This document shows positions 43,280-52,381 of a stretch of 64,000 bases of DNA, piece after piece; the stretch's first letter is position 1; every line of letters starts with the position of its first letter. Source of the DNA: Pseudomonadota bacterium (GTDB taxonomy: Bacteria > Pseudomonadota > Gammaproteobacteria > Steroidobacterales > Steroidobacteraceae); NCBI GenBank assembly GCA_023423935.1, contig JAFAEQ010000073.1, forward strand, positions 1-64,000. The letters run 5' to 3'. A program made the translations under genes and the position numbers. The notes beneath the pieces were generated by a model. That model saw nothing but the letters and a program-made list of their open reading frames with translations, made no database searches and had not been told where the DNA came from.

Positions 43280-44344
43280 TCAATGCGATTCATCGGGGCG
43301 CACGACGATGCCGCGGCGCGCCGATTCATAAATGGCGGTGACCAGCGCCACGGCGTTGCGCGCTTCGGCGCCTTCGATGGCGAACGGGCGGTTCTCGCGG
43401 ATTCCGTCGATGAAATCCTGAATCTGCCGCAGATGGCCTTCGAAGCCGATCGCTGTAGGCGAACTAGCACCCGAGCCCATCGCGGCGCTTTCGCGCATCT
43501 GACGGATGGCCGCATCGCCCGGCTCGGAGTCGCGAAATTCCCAGCGGCTGATGTCGTCGTCCTCGAGCACCGCCGAGCCGTGCTCACCACAGATTTCGAC
43601 GCGTCGCGACCAGCCGGGCCAAACGGCCGTGCTTGCTTCGATGCTGCCGAGCGCGCCGCTCGCAAAACGCAACGTCGCGCAGCAGGTGTCTTCCGATTCG
43701 ATGCCGGTGTGGACACGGCGTGTCATCCAGCCGAAGACTTCGGCAGGCATCCCGGCGAACCATTGCAGCAGATCGACGGCATGAATGGCCTGATTGATGA
43801 GCGCGCCGCCGCCATCTTCCGACAGCTTGCCTTTCCAACCGGTGTAGTACGACGGCGCGCGATTCCATTTCACGTACGCGCTGCAGACCGCAAGCCGTCC
43901 GAATCGTCCGGCATCGATGGCGTGCTTCATCGCCTGACTGCCACGTCCAAAGCGCGCCTGGAAAATTGAACCGACGCGCACCTTGCATCGTTGCGCCTCG
44001 CGCAGGATTTCATCCGTGCCCTCGACGCTCGAGTCGATGGGCTTTTCAATCATCACGTGCTTGCCGGCGCGAATCGCTGCAAGGGCCGGTTCGCGATGCA
44101 GGGCGCTCGGGGTCGTGATGCACACGGCATCGATCTGCGGTGAGCTCACGAGTTCTTCGACTGTTCGCGCGACGAACTGCGCGCCGCACTCGCGCGCAAA
44201 TTTGCTGGCGGTCTCGAACGTGCGGCTGGTGACGCCGACGAGAGTGCCGCCGCTGGCCGCGGCAATGGCCTGGGCGTGGAAGCCGGCAATGACGCCGGTG
44301 CCCACGATGCCGAAGCGCAAGTTGCCGTCAGTCATGTCGAACAC
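43280..44344 (-). CDS. Gfo/Idh/MocA family oxidoreductase
   Basis: A 354-residue NAD(P)-dependent sugar or inositol oxidoreductase. The N-terminal Rossmann domain has FGIVGTGVIAGFHAQAIA, and the EKP motif is IEKPIDSSVEGTDE. The C-terminal beta-sheet domain shows GGGALINQAIHAVDLLQWFAGMPAEVFG, a typical catalytic His region. The start may be the ATG at 44335. It is divergent from a GH43 lipoprotein gene (147 nt between starts), and with transaldolase nearby this suggests use of plant-derived sugars; the substrate is unknown. Confidence 0.92.
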   Translation of the reverse strand: MFDMTDGNLRFGIVGTGVIAGFHAQAIAAASGGTLVGVTSRTFETASKFARECGAQFVARTVEELVSSPQIDAVCITTPSALHREPALAAIRAGKHVMIEKPIDSSVEGTDEILREAQRCKVRVGSIFQARFGRGSQAMKHAIDAGRFGRLAVCSAYVKWNRAPSYYTGWKGKLSEDGGGALINQAIHAVDLLQWFAGMPAEVFGWMTRRVHTGIESEDTCCATLRFASGALGSIEASTAVWPGWSRRVEICGEHGSAVLEDDDISRWEFRDSEPGDAAIRQMRESAAMGSGASSPTAIGFEGHLRQIQDFIDGIRENRPFAIEGAEARNAVALVTAIYESARRGIVVRPDESH

Positions 44345-44491
44345 ACGTTGATCCGTCGCGGTGGAAGAGTGGATTGTGCCCGGACAAAGCCGGATGGGAG
44401 CGGTACCATTCTACTCGTCGGCCCTTGAGGCCGCCCGACAAATCTGGCGATCATTCGCCGGTGATTCGACAACGACGTTTGGGGGACATCT

Positions 44492-45601
44492 GTGATTCAC
44501 AGCAAGTTCGGACTTCCTGCATTTGCATTGGCAACGCTGACACTCGCCGGGTGCGGCGAGCCCGCCGTCGATTCTGCCGCCTCCCCAGCTGCGCCCGCAG
44601 TCGCTGCCAAGCCTGCAACGCCGCCTGATCCTTCGCGCTTTCTGAATCAGCCGCTGGTGAGCGATCTCTACACTGCAGATCCGTCGGCGCACGTGTTCGA
44701 GGGCAAGCTGTACATCTATCCCTCGCACGACATTGAAACCGGCATACCGCAGGATGCGATTGGCAGTCGCTTCGACATGAAGGACTACCACGTCTACTCG
44801 ATGACGCAGATCCCGGGCGAGGTCACCGATCATGGTGTCGCGCTCGCGTTGGAGGACATTCCCTGGGCGAGCAAGCAGCTGTGGGCGCCGGACGCCGCGG
44901 AGAAGAACGGCAAGTACTATCTGTACTTCCCGGCCAAGGACAAAGAAGGAATTTTCCGCATCGGCGTCGCAACGAGCGCATCGCCTGCCGGCCCCTTCAA
45001 AGCCGAGGCGAACTACATTCCGGGTACGTACAGCATGGATCCCGCGGTATTCGCGGAAGGGGACGACCGCTACCTCATTCTGGGCGGCATCCACGGCGGG
45101 CAGTTGCAACGCTGGTCGAGTGGTTCATACAAGCCCGACGATGAGTATCCGGCCGACGACCAGCCGGCACTGATGCCGAAAATGGCCAAGCTGAGCGGCG
45201 ACATGCTGACGCTGGCCGAGCCGCTGAAGGATGTCGTCATTCAGGACGAGCAGGGCAAGCCGCTGACGAATGGCGATAACGCCCGACGTTTCTTCGAGGC
45301 GCCCTGGATTCACAAGTACAACGGGTTGTACTACCTGTCCTATTCCACGGGCGACACGCATTTCATTGCGTATGCGACCAGCCCCACGATCTATGGCCCG
45401 TATACGTATCGCGGCAAGATTCTCGAGCCGGTGCTGGGATGGACGAATCATCAATCGATCGTCGAATACCAGGGCAAGTGGTATCTCTTCTATCACGATG
45501 CACAGCTGTCCGGTCAGACGCACCTGCGCAACATCAAGGTGACCGAGCTCAAGCATCGCCCCGATGGCAGCATCGAGACGATCAACCCGATGATCGACTA
45601 A
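44492..45601 (+). CDS. GH43 family glycoside hydrolase lipoprotein
   Basis: A 369-residue exported protein with a lipobox (LTLAGC, Cys21) and an Ala/Pro-rich linker. The beta-propeller glycoside hydrolase domain starts at about residue 55. The GH43 acid trio is present: Asp63 (YTADPSAHVF), Asp183 (YSMDPAVF) and Glu269 (FFEAPWIHKYNG). Family members cleave arabinan, xylan side chains or related plant polysaccharides. Start is GTG. It is divergent from the Gfo/Idh/MocA oxidoreductase, likely a small sugar-use module. A palindromic repeat follows the stop. Confidence 0.9.
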   Translation: MIHSKFGLPAFALATLTLAGCGEPAVDSAASPAAPAVAAKPATPPDPSRFLNQPLVSDLYTADPSAHVFEGKLYIYPSHDIETGIPQDAIGSRFDMKDYHVYSMTQIPGEVTDHGVALALEDIPWASKQLWAPDAAEKNGKYYLYFPAKDKEGIFRIGVATSASPAGPFKAEANYIPGTYSMDPAVFAEGDDRYLILGGIHGGQLQRWSSGSYKPDDEYPADDQPALMPKMAKLSGDMLTLAEPLKDVVIQDEQGKPLTNGDNARRFFEAPWIHKYNGLYYLSYSTGDTHFIAYATSPTIYGPYTYRGKILEPVLGWTNHQSIVEYQGKWYLFYHDAQLSGQTHLRNIKVTELKHRPDGSIETINPMID

Positions 45602-45644
45602 TGACCTGTAACAGCCGATTCGATGTGACGTTACCCCGGCCGAG

Positions 45645-45699
45645 GTCACCCCGGCGAAGGCTGGGGTCCAGGCCCTGAGATCCCGGCCTTCGCCGGGAA
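45645..45699. repeat. REP-like palindromic pair
   Basis: CCCCGGCGAAGGCTGGGG (45649-45666) and TCCCGGCCTTCGCCGGGA (45681-45698) are each palindromic and are inverted copies of the same word. This arrangement resembles bacterial REP/BIME elements (GGCGAAGGCCGGGG type). It sits between the GH43 gene and the zinc-peptidase-like gene. Confidence 0.75.
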
Positions 45700-45827
45700 G
45701 ACGACCCAAGCCGCACTCTCGAATCGGTCGTTGCAGTCGACTAAGACAGGCGGCCGCGTAGTTTTCTACGGCAGCGGAACCGTGCGGGAGCTCGAATCAT
45801 TTACGCAGCTCCCGCCGGACCCGCCAA

Positions 45828-46943
45828 ATGAAAATTTTCCACTGCGATCATTGTGGTGCATTGGTCTTCTTCGAGAACGTGCAGTGCGTGAGCTGCGGTC
45901 ACACGCTTGCGTTCCTGCAGGACCGGCGCACCGTTTCATCGCTCGAGCCGACCGAGTCGGGATTGTGGCGCTCGCCACTGCAGCCCGACGTCGAATATCG
46001 CCTGTGCGCGAACTACACCGAGCACAACGTTTGTAACTGGGCGCTGCCTGCTGACAGTGAAGAGACGCTGTGTGCGTCGTGCCGGTTGACCAGCGTCATC
46101 CCGGACATTTCCGATCTCGCGCAGAAGACCAACTGGTACAAGCTGGAGACGGCGAAGCGCCGGCTCATTCACACGCTCATGGCCTTGTCGCTGCCCATCT
46201 TCTCGAAGAGTGACGATGCGGAGCAGGGTCTGACCTTCGAGTTCAAGACGCCGGGGAAGCGGCCGGACGCGGAGCCGGTGCTGACCGGGCATGCCAATGG
46301 CGTCATCACCATCAATGCCGACGAAGCGGACGATGCGGAGCGCGAACGACGCCGGCTGCAGCTGCATGAGCCGTATCGCACCGTGCTCGGCCATTTCCGT
46401 CACGAGATCGGTCACTACTACTGGGATCGTCTGATCGCGCAGTCCGATCGGCTGCAGGGTTTTCGCGAGCTGTTCGGCGACGAGCAGCAGGACTACTCAG
46501 AGGCGCTGAAGCGGCACTACGACAATGGCCCGCCTGCAGACTGGACGGAACGTTTCGTGAGTGCCTACAGCAGTTCGCACCCTTGGGAAGATTGGGCGGA
46601 AACGTGGGCTCATTATCTGCACATGACCGACACGCTCGATACCGCGGCAGCCTGTGGGGTGATGCTGAAGCCCAGGCGTGAGGACGAGCCGTCGATTCAA
46701 TCGCGTGCGAAGGCGGGCGGAGATTTCGATCGCATGATCCAGGACTGGTTCGCGTTGACGTACGTGCTCAACAACCTGAATCGTGGCCTGGGACTCGCCG
46801 ATGCATATCCGTTCGTGCTCTCGACGCCAGCCATCGAGAAATTGCGTTTCGTACACGAGACGATTCAAGCGCAAGCGACCACGCAGGCTGATAGGTATAT
46901 CGAGGCAAGAAGATCTCAGCCTCTGCAGGCGGCGAGCGGGTGA
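45828..46943 (+). CDS. Zinc-binding metallopeptidase-like protein with zinc ribbon
   Basis: A 371-residue cytoplasmic protein. The N-terminus has a zinc ribbon (C6, C9, C20, C23) and a second cysteine set (C60, C69, C82, C85). The rest holds a gluzincin-type motif H192-E-I-G-H196 in GHFRHEIGHYYWD, with a downstream WAETWAHYLHMTDTLD segment that may supply the third ligand. It matches the putative zinc-binding metallopeptidase family (PF10005-like) in length. Substrate and activity are not established. It converges with the next gene, only 3 nt apart. Confidence 0.85.
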   Translation: MKIFHCDHCGALVFFENVQCVSCGHTLAFLQDRRTVSSLEPTESGLWRSPLQPDVEYRLCANYTEHNVCNWALPADSEETLCASCRLTSVIPDISDLAQKTNWYKLETAKRRLIHTLMALSLPIFSKSDDAEQGLTFEFKTPGKRPDAEPVLTGHANGVITINADEADDAERERRRLQLHEPYRTVLGHFRHEIGHYYWDRLIAQSDRLQGFRELFGDEQQDYSEALKRHYDNGPPADWTERFVSAYSSSHPWEDWAETWAHYLHMTDTLDTAAACGVMLKPRREDEPSIQSRAKAGGDFDRMIQDWFALTYVLNNLNRGLGLADAYPFVLSTPAIEKLRFVHETIQAQATTQADRYIEARRSQPLQAASG

Positions 46944-46946
46944 GCT

Positions 46947-47822
46947 TCAAAAGCTCACGCCCGGCGCCAGCACCAGATGAAAGAACGCAAGCAGGGCGAT
47001 CAGCGCCACTGCGAGCGCAAGCGCGCTGCCCGGCGATACTTCGGCGTGATCCGCACCGCGCACGCGAGTGCCGGCGAACCATAGCCAGCTTCCTGCGATC
47101 AACGCATCCAGGACGGGCGGCAGCAGGATCTCCACCGGATCGTTCGGCATCCTAAAGGGCACGATGAGAGGCACTGCCAGAACGCACGGCAGAAACGCGA
47201 GCCAGAACGCAGCACGCGCGCCCTCGCCGACAGATCCATTCAAACGGACCATTCGCAGCAGATAGGGTGCGAGTTGCCAGCACAACACGGCCATGATGAG
47301 CATCGCCGCGCAAGCCGCCACCCAGCGCGCCCACTGTGAAAAGCCAAGTCCCGTCATCGCGCGGCCGACATCGTTTGCATGAATGATCGCGCCGATCACC
47401 ACCTGAGGCAGTGCCGATAGAAAACCCAGCACCGCCATCCAGAAGACGAACAACCGCCACTCCAACGTGCGCGGCGTATGTCGCGCCAACCAGTACCAGG
47501 CCACAGCGCCTGCGGCGATGGTGCCGAGCGCTCCTGTGCCCTGCAGAAGATCGAGATGAGGGTGAGTGCCGCGCCAGGTGTGATTGTTGTGGAACAGCGT
47601 AGGCTCGAGGGTGGCCGTTACGGCTTTTGGCCACACCAGGAAAACTTCCTGGATGAAAAAGATCAGATTGAACGCCAGCGCAAGGGCCAACGCGGAGCGC
47701 CAGGCCTGCGGCCAGAAAACCTGAGCGACTCCGGGATTACGCCAGGTGTACGCAGTCGCATAGACAAGAGGCAGCGAGACAAATGCCAGCAACGGAAACA
47801 GTGCTTGAATGAGATAGATCAT
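46947..47822 (-). CDS. Hypothetical multi-pass membrane protein
   Basis: A 291-residue hydrophobic protein with about seven transmembrane segments (LIQALFPLLAFVSLPLVYATAY, LALALAFNLIFFIQEVFLVWP, LLQGTGALGTIAAGAVAWYWLA, LFVFWMAVLGFLSALPQVVIGAII, AACAAMLIMAVLCWQLAPYLL, AAFWLAFLPCVLAVPLIVPF, ALALAVALIALLAFFHLV). The ATG at 47822 was chosen because the upstream frame is Cys-rich and unlike a membrane protein. No family motif was recognised. It converges with the zinc-peptidase-like gene. Confidence 0.65.
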   Translation of the reverse strand: MIYLIQALFPLLAFVSLPLVYATAYTWRNPGVAQVFWPQAWRSALALALAFNLIFFIQEVFLVWPKAVTATLEPTLFHNNHTWRGTHPHLDLLQGTGALGTIAAGAVAWYWLARHTPRTLEWRLFVFWMAVLGFLSALPQVVIGAIIHANDVGRAMTGLGFSQWARWVAACAAMLIMAVLCWQLAPYLLRMVRLNGSVGEGARAAFWLAFLPCVLAVPLIVPFRMPNDPVEILLPPVLDALIAGSWLWFAGTRVRGADHAEVSPGSALALAVALIALLAFFHLVLAPGVSF

Positions 47823-48021
47823 GGATGCGCAGGAGCCGAACGCTTCTTGGGTGTAAGGGAGTGAAGGATCGCAGCCACTTTGGCAGCAGCGAAAAGGGTA
47901 CGCAGCTACGCAAGGTGTCGCCGAGCATGCGCAGTCGTACGGATAACAGTTAACGAGCTGAGGGCAAGCGATCGAAAGCGGTACTCGACGCCTGGTTCTC
48001 ACGAAGCTATCGTGAGAAACG

Positions 48022-49008
48022 TCATCGCCTGGCCTGATCGCGCCAGAGCCATCGCAGAATCTCCGGCAGCAATGAGCCGCCGTGTGCATCGGAGTGCGCG
48101 CCGTCGCCCCAGACATGATTGATGTCATAGCGCGGGCCTGTGATGTTGTTGCGATCGGCGTTCGCGTTCGCCCACTCGAGCGCCTTCAACATCTGCTGAT
48201 TGGCGAGAAACCAGTTGCCGTGCTCGTTATCCAGATCGTTCGAGCCGTCCTGCAGGAAAATACGCAGAGGACGGATCGCGCTCTTGCGGATCATGCCCGG
48301 ATACAGATCGCCCCCCGGAATCATCGGTCTGCCTTCCGCTGCGGGTTTGTAGCCGATGGATACGTAGCTGCCGATCATGCTGATGACTTTGCGAAAGACG
48401 TCGGGGCGATGCCAGGCAACGGTGAAGGCGCAGATGGCGCCGCTGCTGGTGCCGCCGATCGCGCGCTGCTCGGGATTGTCGGTGAGTCTGTATTTGCTTC
48501 CTGCGAGCGGCAAAATTTCCTCGATCAGCAAGCGCGCGTAGCGATCGTCGAGTGCGTCGTATTCCTCGGCGCGGTGATCTGGATTGCTCATGCCCAGCGT
48601 GTCTGGGTAGTGCTCGGAAAGATTGCCTGGCGTGATGAAGATGCCGATGGTGGGCGGGATGTCGCCCCGGTGAATCAGATTGTCGAGCACATTTTGCACG
48701 CGTAAGGATCCGTTCGGATTCGTCGCACGCTGCCCGTCCTGGAAAACCAACACGCTTGCGGCTTTCTTGCCGTCGTACTGGGCCGGTACGAAGATCCAGT
48801 AGCGCCGGACGGTACCCTCGATGATCTTGCTGCGAAACTCGAACGGGCCTTCGAGCTTGCCGTGAGGCACGTTGGCCTGAACCAACGAATCGGCCGTCAA
48901 CGGATACTCGCCGGGCTGGCGCGCCGGAGCGTTGTCCCCATGCACGTGGCACAAAGGCATCAACAGCGCGAGCAACAGCGCTGCGCGAGAACGCGCTTGA
49001 TTCTTCAT
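48022..49008 (-). CDS. Esterase (feruloyl esterase/Fes-like)
   Basis: A 328-residue exported hydrolase with a signal peptide (LLLALLMPLCHVHG). Residues about 75-320 form a putative esterase domain (PF00756-like): RYWIFVPAQYDGKKAASVLVFQDGQ, the nucleophile Ser in IGGTSSGAICAFTVAWHRPDVF, Asp in FLQDGSNDLDN, and a His in DGAHSDAHGG. GGGGGAATC precedes the ATG at 49008. Family members hydrolyse feruloyl or siderophore esters; a plant-cell-wall role would fit the nearby GH43 gene but is inference. Confidence 0.88.
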   Translation of the reverse strand: MKNQARSRAALLLALLMPLCHVHGDNAPARQPGEYPLTADSLVQANVPHGKLEGPFEFRSKIIEGTVRRYWIFVPAQYDGKKAASVLVFQDGQRATNPNGSLRVQNVLDNLIHRGDIPPTIGIFITPGNLSEHYPDTLGMSNPDHRAEEYDALDDRYARLLIEEILPLAGSKYRLTDNPEQRAIGGTSSGAICAFTVAWHRPDVFRKVISMIGSYVSIGYKPAAEGRPMIPGGDLYPGMIRKSAIRPLRIFLQDGSNDLDNEHGNWFLANQQMLKALEWANANADRNNITGPRYDINHVWGDGAHSDAHGGSLLPEILRWLWRDQARR

Positions 49009-49512
49009 TGATTCCCCCGTCCTTTGGATCGTTGTGCGTGCACCGTACTGCTTGCCGGCAACACTTGTCGATAGCGTCCTTGATTTCGTGGCACGCGACG
49101 TAATGCGGACTGGGTCGGATTGCCATTGCACGTTGAGCTTTGCCGTGATCGTGACCATTGCGGATCACCTTCGTGCACGAGGCTGCACGAATGAACCTTA
49201 GCGGCGCATGTAACAGCTGAACTGCAGTGCTTCGCGCGCATTCTCGCGAAGAAATCGCGCGTGCATCGCCGATGCGGGTCGAGTGGCGCGGTTGTTGCTT
49301 GCTCCCTCGATACGTTCGGAACACTTGTGGATTGCGAACGTTGTCGGTTAGCGCTCCGTCAGGCTGGGCGGAGCGATGGGGTCGGAGCGAAGAGCAAGAC
49401 TCGAGACGGCAAGGACGATAGAGCTGGCACGGATTATCCGATGTTCGCATCGGACGACAGGTCGGTCAGGGGGAAGCGTCGAAGGTGAGCGCATTCTCTT
49501 GGAGTGACCGCG
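49009..49512. other. Divergent intergenic region, no gene recognised
   Basis: About 500 nt between the divergent esterase and a secreted protein gene. It holds only short, unconvincing frames. A small hairpin TCCGATG-TTCG-CATCGGA is at 49437-49454. Promoters for both flanking genes must lie here, but none could be pinned down with confidence. Confidence 0.5.
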
Positions 49513-50424
49513 ATGTTCAGTCGATTGCTGATTCTCGCCGTGTTGATCTGTCCTTCCTTTGTCTTCGCCTGCGACTTCTCCGGTCGCAATGCATGCAAGG
49601 ACGATATACGCCAGCTCGTTGCGTATCGCAGCGAAGCGATGGAATACGCTTTCGGCGATGTCTTCGGTGCACTGCCGCGCCAGGTCACGATCAAGTTCGT
49701 GCGCTCCGGCGACGAGGAATACGCCAGATTCTCGGGTCGCGTGGCCTACGACGTCTCGCAGCGCACGCTCATCGTGCCGAGCATTTTTCTGTCCGCGCAG
49801 TTGCCGCTGCCGCTCAAATGGGCTGCGTCCTACTGGCCGTACTATCGAAACGTGCGCTATCAGCAGGCGTTTCCGCTGATCGCGGCCATCGACAATGCAC
49901 TCTGGGGGGCGGTGCTGCAGGAGACCGCTCGACAGAAGAATCTCTCGTGGCCGCATGAGGGCTGCAGGTCGATCGACATGACGAAGCGTCTGCCCTGTGA
50001 GATGGTGATCGCAGGCGTCGCCTCTTTGCTCACGGAAGGTCAGGCATCCATGTTCAACGCGAATCGCATCGAGCGTATCTGGCCGGAGAGTCTTTCGCAG
50101 TTCGAACAGCAGAGCTGGCGCAGTGAACGCGATTATGGAGACGTGCGACGCTACGGCGGCATCATGTTGCTGCGCCCGTTGTTCAGCGAATTTGGCGTGA
50201 GCAACGCGCTGCTCTATGTGGCACAGACACCTTTCGAGGTCGAGGACGACAACATGCGCTTGTCTGCGCTGCGATATCAGGAGCGTGCACGCGAAGCCTT
50301 GCAAAATAATCACGGGCGAATGCTCGTGAGGGAGGAGGAGCCACGCACCAGCGAGGCGCCGCTCACGATACCCATCGGCCGTGAGCCTCGATTCGTGACC
50401 TTCGGCCGACGCGACGGCGTGTGA
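49513..50424 (+). CDS. Hypothetical secreted protein
   Basis: A 303-residue protein with a signal peptide (LLILAVLICPSFVFA) just before ACDFSGRNACKDD. The mature domain has no recognised catalytic motif, although EGQASMF and LQETARQK could hint at a peptidase-like helix. A DUF-like envelope function is likely. The ATG at 49513 is preferred over the GTG at 49504 because TTGGAG is better placed. It overlaps the fructosamine-kinase gene by 4 nt (GTGA), so the two are translationally coupled. Confidence 0.68.
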   Translation: MFSRLLILAVLICPSFVFACDFSGRNACKDDIRQLVAYRSEAMEYAFGDVFGALPRQVTIKFVRSGDEEYARFSGRVAYDVSQRTLIVPSIFLSAQLPLPLKWAASYWPYYRNVRYQQAFPLIAAIDNALWGAVLQETARQKNLSWPHEGCRSIDMTKRLPCEMVIAGVASLLTEGQASMFNANRIERIWPESLSQFEQQSWRSERDYGDVRRYGGIMLLRPLFSEFGVSNALLYVAQTPFEVEDDNMRLSALRYQERAREALQNNHGRMLVREEEPRTSEAPLTIPIGREPRFVTFGRRDGV

Positions 50425-51326
50425 AGCCCGACCCGGCGACGATTGCGAGCGTATTGTCAGCCCGATTCGGTGGCGCGTGGAAAGTCCGCGACGCACACGC
50501 AAGCGCGTTCGCCTCGAGCTGGATTGCTGAGAGTGACGAACGCCTGTTCGTCAAGACGGTCGAGCTTGCAAACCAGCACGTGTTGAGCGCCGAGGCGGAC
50601 GGATTGGTTGCACTGCGCGATACGCAGACGATCCGTGTTCCAGCGGTGATTGGCTGCTGGCAGGAGATGTCTCTTGCCGTACTCGCGCTCGAATGGCTGG
50701 AGTTCTCGAACAAACAGAACCGAAGCGGCGCGGCATTCGGCGACGCATTGGGCGCGCTCCATGCGCAGCTTCCGCAGGGCGAGGGTCACTTCGGTTGGCA
50801 GCGCGACAACATGCTGGGATCGACGCCGCAGCCCAACACGTGGAGCGAGCACACGAGTACGGCCGGATGGATCGAATTTCTGCGGCGCAATCGATTTGGT
50901 CATTTGCGCGGTCTTCTGGCGAAAGGCGGATCGCCTGCGGCGTTGATCGATGCGATCGATCGGGTGCTGGAGGCGCTTCCGCGCTGTTTCGCCGATGGTC
51001 ATGTGCCGCGACCTTCGCTGATCCATGGCGATCTGTGGTCGGGCAACTGGGGAACGCTGAGCGATGGCAGCTGGGTCATCTTCGACCCGGCCGTGTCATG
51101 TTCGGATGCCGAGGCAGAGCTTGCGATGATGGGGCTCTTCGGGAGTCCGCCGGAAGGCTTCTGGCCTGCGTATCACGCGCGGATGCCGCGAGCGGAGGGC
51201 TACGCCTGGCGGCGCGATCTCTATCAGCTGTATCACCTGCTCAACCACGTCGTGATCTTCGGTCACAGCTACGTGGATCGCAGTCTCGCGAGCGCGAACG
51301 CCGTCCTTGCAGCCGTCAGAGCGTAA
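50421..51326 (+). CDS. Fructosamine kinase family protein
   Basis: A 301-residue protein of the fructosamine-3-kinase/ketosamine-kinase family. The kinase-like fold shows the ATP-site lysine region (ERLFVKTVE), the catalytic loop LIHGDLWSGNWG and the metal-binding FDPAVSCSDAEAELAMM. Members phosphorylate sugar adducts on proteins or small molecules to undo glycation. The start is GTG, overlapping the upstream secreted-protein gene. Length is normal. It converges with the DUF4382 gene 84 nt away. Confidence 0.9.
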   Translation: MKPDPATIASVLSARFGGAWKVRDAHASAFASSWIAESDERLFVKTVELANQHVLSAEADGLVALRDTQTIRVPAVIGCWQEMSLAVLALEWLEFSNKQNRSGAAFGDALGALHAQLPQGEGHFGWQRDNMLGSTPQPNTWSEHTSTAGWIEFLRRNRFGHLRGLLAKGGSPAALIDAIDRVLEALPRCFADGHVPRPSLIHGDLWSGNWGTLSDGSWVIFDPAVSCSDAEAELAMMGLFGSPPEGFWPAYHARMPRAEGYAWRRDLYQLYHLLNHVVIFGHSYVDRSLASANAVLAAVRA

Positions 51327-51410
51327 AGCGGTCAGAAGCAGCCGTTGATCCGGCGATCGCGGTGCCGGCGGTAACGGTGAAGGCTTTTCCGCAAATGCCC
51401 GCTTCAGGAC

Positions 51411-52265
51411 TTACGGGAGTAAGTCGTAGGTCCTCGTCTCGGCGTCGTCCAGACTGATGTTTGCGGTACGGATGAACTCGATGTCGTCGTCTACTGCCGG
51501 ATCGTCATCGTTCGACCTGCAGACAAACGAGATCGTGTAATCACCCGGAGGCAGATAGCGCAATGCGTATCCAAACTGCCCGCTGAAAGGATCGTTGAAA
51601 ATGCGTGACGTTGCGAAAGGTGTGACCGGGCTGCCGATGTCGTTCGGCACCACGTTGCTGCCTTCGTAGAGGTACACGGCGGGCTGGTTCAGCGTCGTAC
51701 TGGTGGGGCAAGTTACGTTGACGAGGCCCGTCAGGGTCGCAGCCTCCTCGGCCTCCGCAGTGCGCAATACCGGCGTAAGCGTGTAGTCGCGACCATCGTC
51801 GCTCAGGATGAGCGACTGGCGCAGGTCCAGCATCACCCACAGATTCTCGCGAGTGGTGCGGTCCTTCTTGATGGTGAATTCGACGGGAGCGTACTCGGCT
51901 TCGGTGATGCTCAGATCGTACTGGGTGCCATCGAAGCGCGTCACCGTGGCGTCCTGCTCATTGTCGAAGATCAACCGGACGCCCGTGTAGCTGCCTTCGG
52001 GGATCTTCTCGCTCGTCAGCAGGCGGATCGAGTTCTGGCCGTCCACCAGTTGCATCAGATCGATCGGCTCGGATTCGGTGAACTCGATCTTTCGGGTCGT
52101 GCCGTCGCTGCGTTGGAATTCGACGCCGACGAGCTCCGTGTTGATGTCGACGATGCGCGTGTCCGCAGGGCCATCTGCCGCCATGTCGAGCGTGACCGAT
52201 CCCTTGCAACCGGTGAGTACTGCCGCGGTGGCAAGCAGAAAGAACAGCGTGGCTCTGCAATTCAC
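51411..52265 (-). CDS. DUF4382 domain-containing lipoprotein
   Basis: A 284-residue lipoprotein with lipobox LTGC (VLTGCKGSVTLDM). Residues about 25-175 form a DUF4382 domain (VTLDMAADGPADTRIVDINTELVGVEFQRSDG, LLTSEKIPEGSYTGVRLIFD), a beta-sandwich found in envelope lipoproteins. The C-terminal part adds a prealbumin-like sandwich (LPPGDYTISFVCRSNDDDPAVDDD). The GTG start at 52265 has AAGGGA upstream. Function unknown. It lies 116 nt after the SDR gene on the same strand. Confidence 0.82.
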   Translation of the reverse strand: MNCRATLFFLLATAAVLTGCKGSVTLDMAADGPADTRIVDINTELVGVEFQRSDGTTRKIEFTESEPIDLMQLVDGQNSIRLLTSEKIPEGSYTGVRLIFDNEQDATVTRFDGTQYDLSITEAEYAPVEFTIKKDRTTRENLWVMLDLRQSLILSDDGRDYTLTPVLRTAEAEEAATLTGLVNVTCPTSTTLNQPAVYLYEGSNVVPNDIGSPVTPFATSRIFNDPFSGQFGYALRYLPPGDYTISFVCRSNDDDPAVDDDIEFIRTANISLDDAETRTYDLLP

Positions 52266-52381
52266 GACCGTATCCCTTCGCGTTCCTGCGATGGGCCGGA
52301 TTGTCGTCCAGGATCTGTCCGCTGGCCAGCCTGCATCGCAATGGACCTGCGCCCGAATGCCGCTACGCGTCAGCTCGGCTT

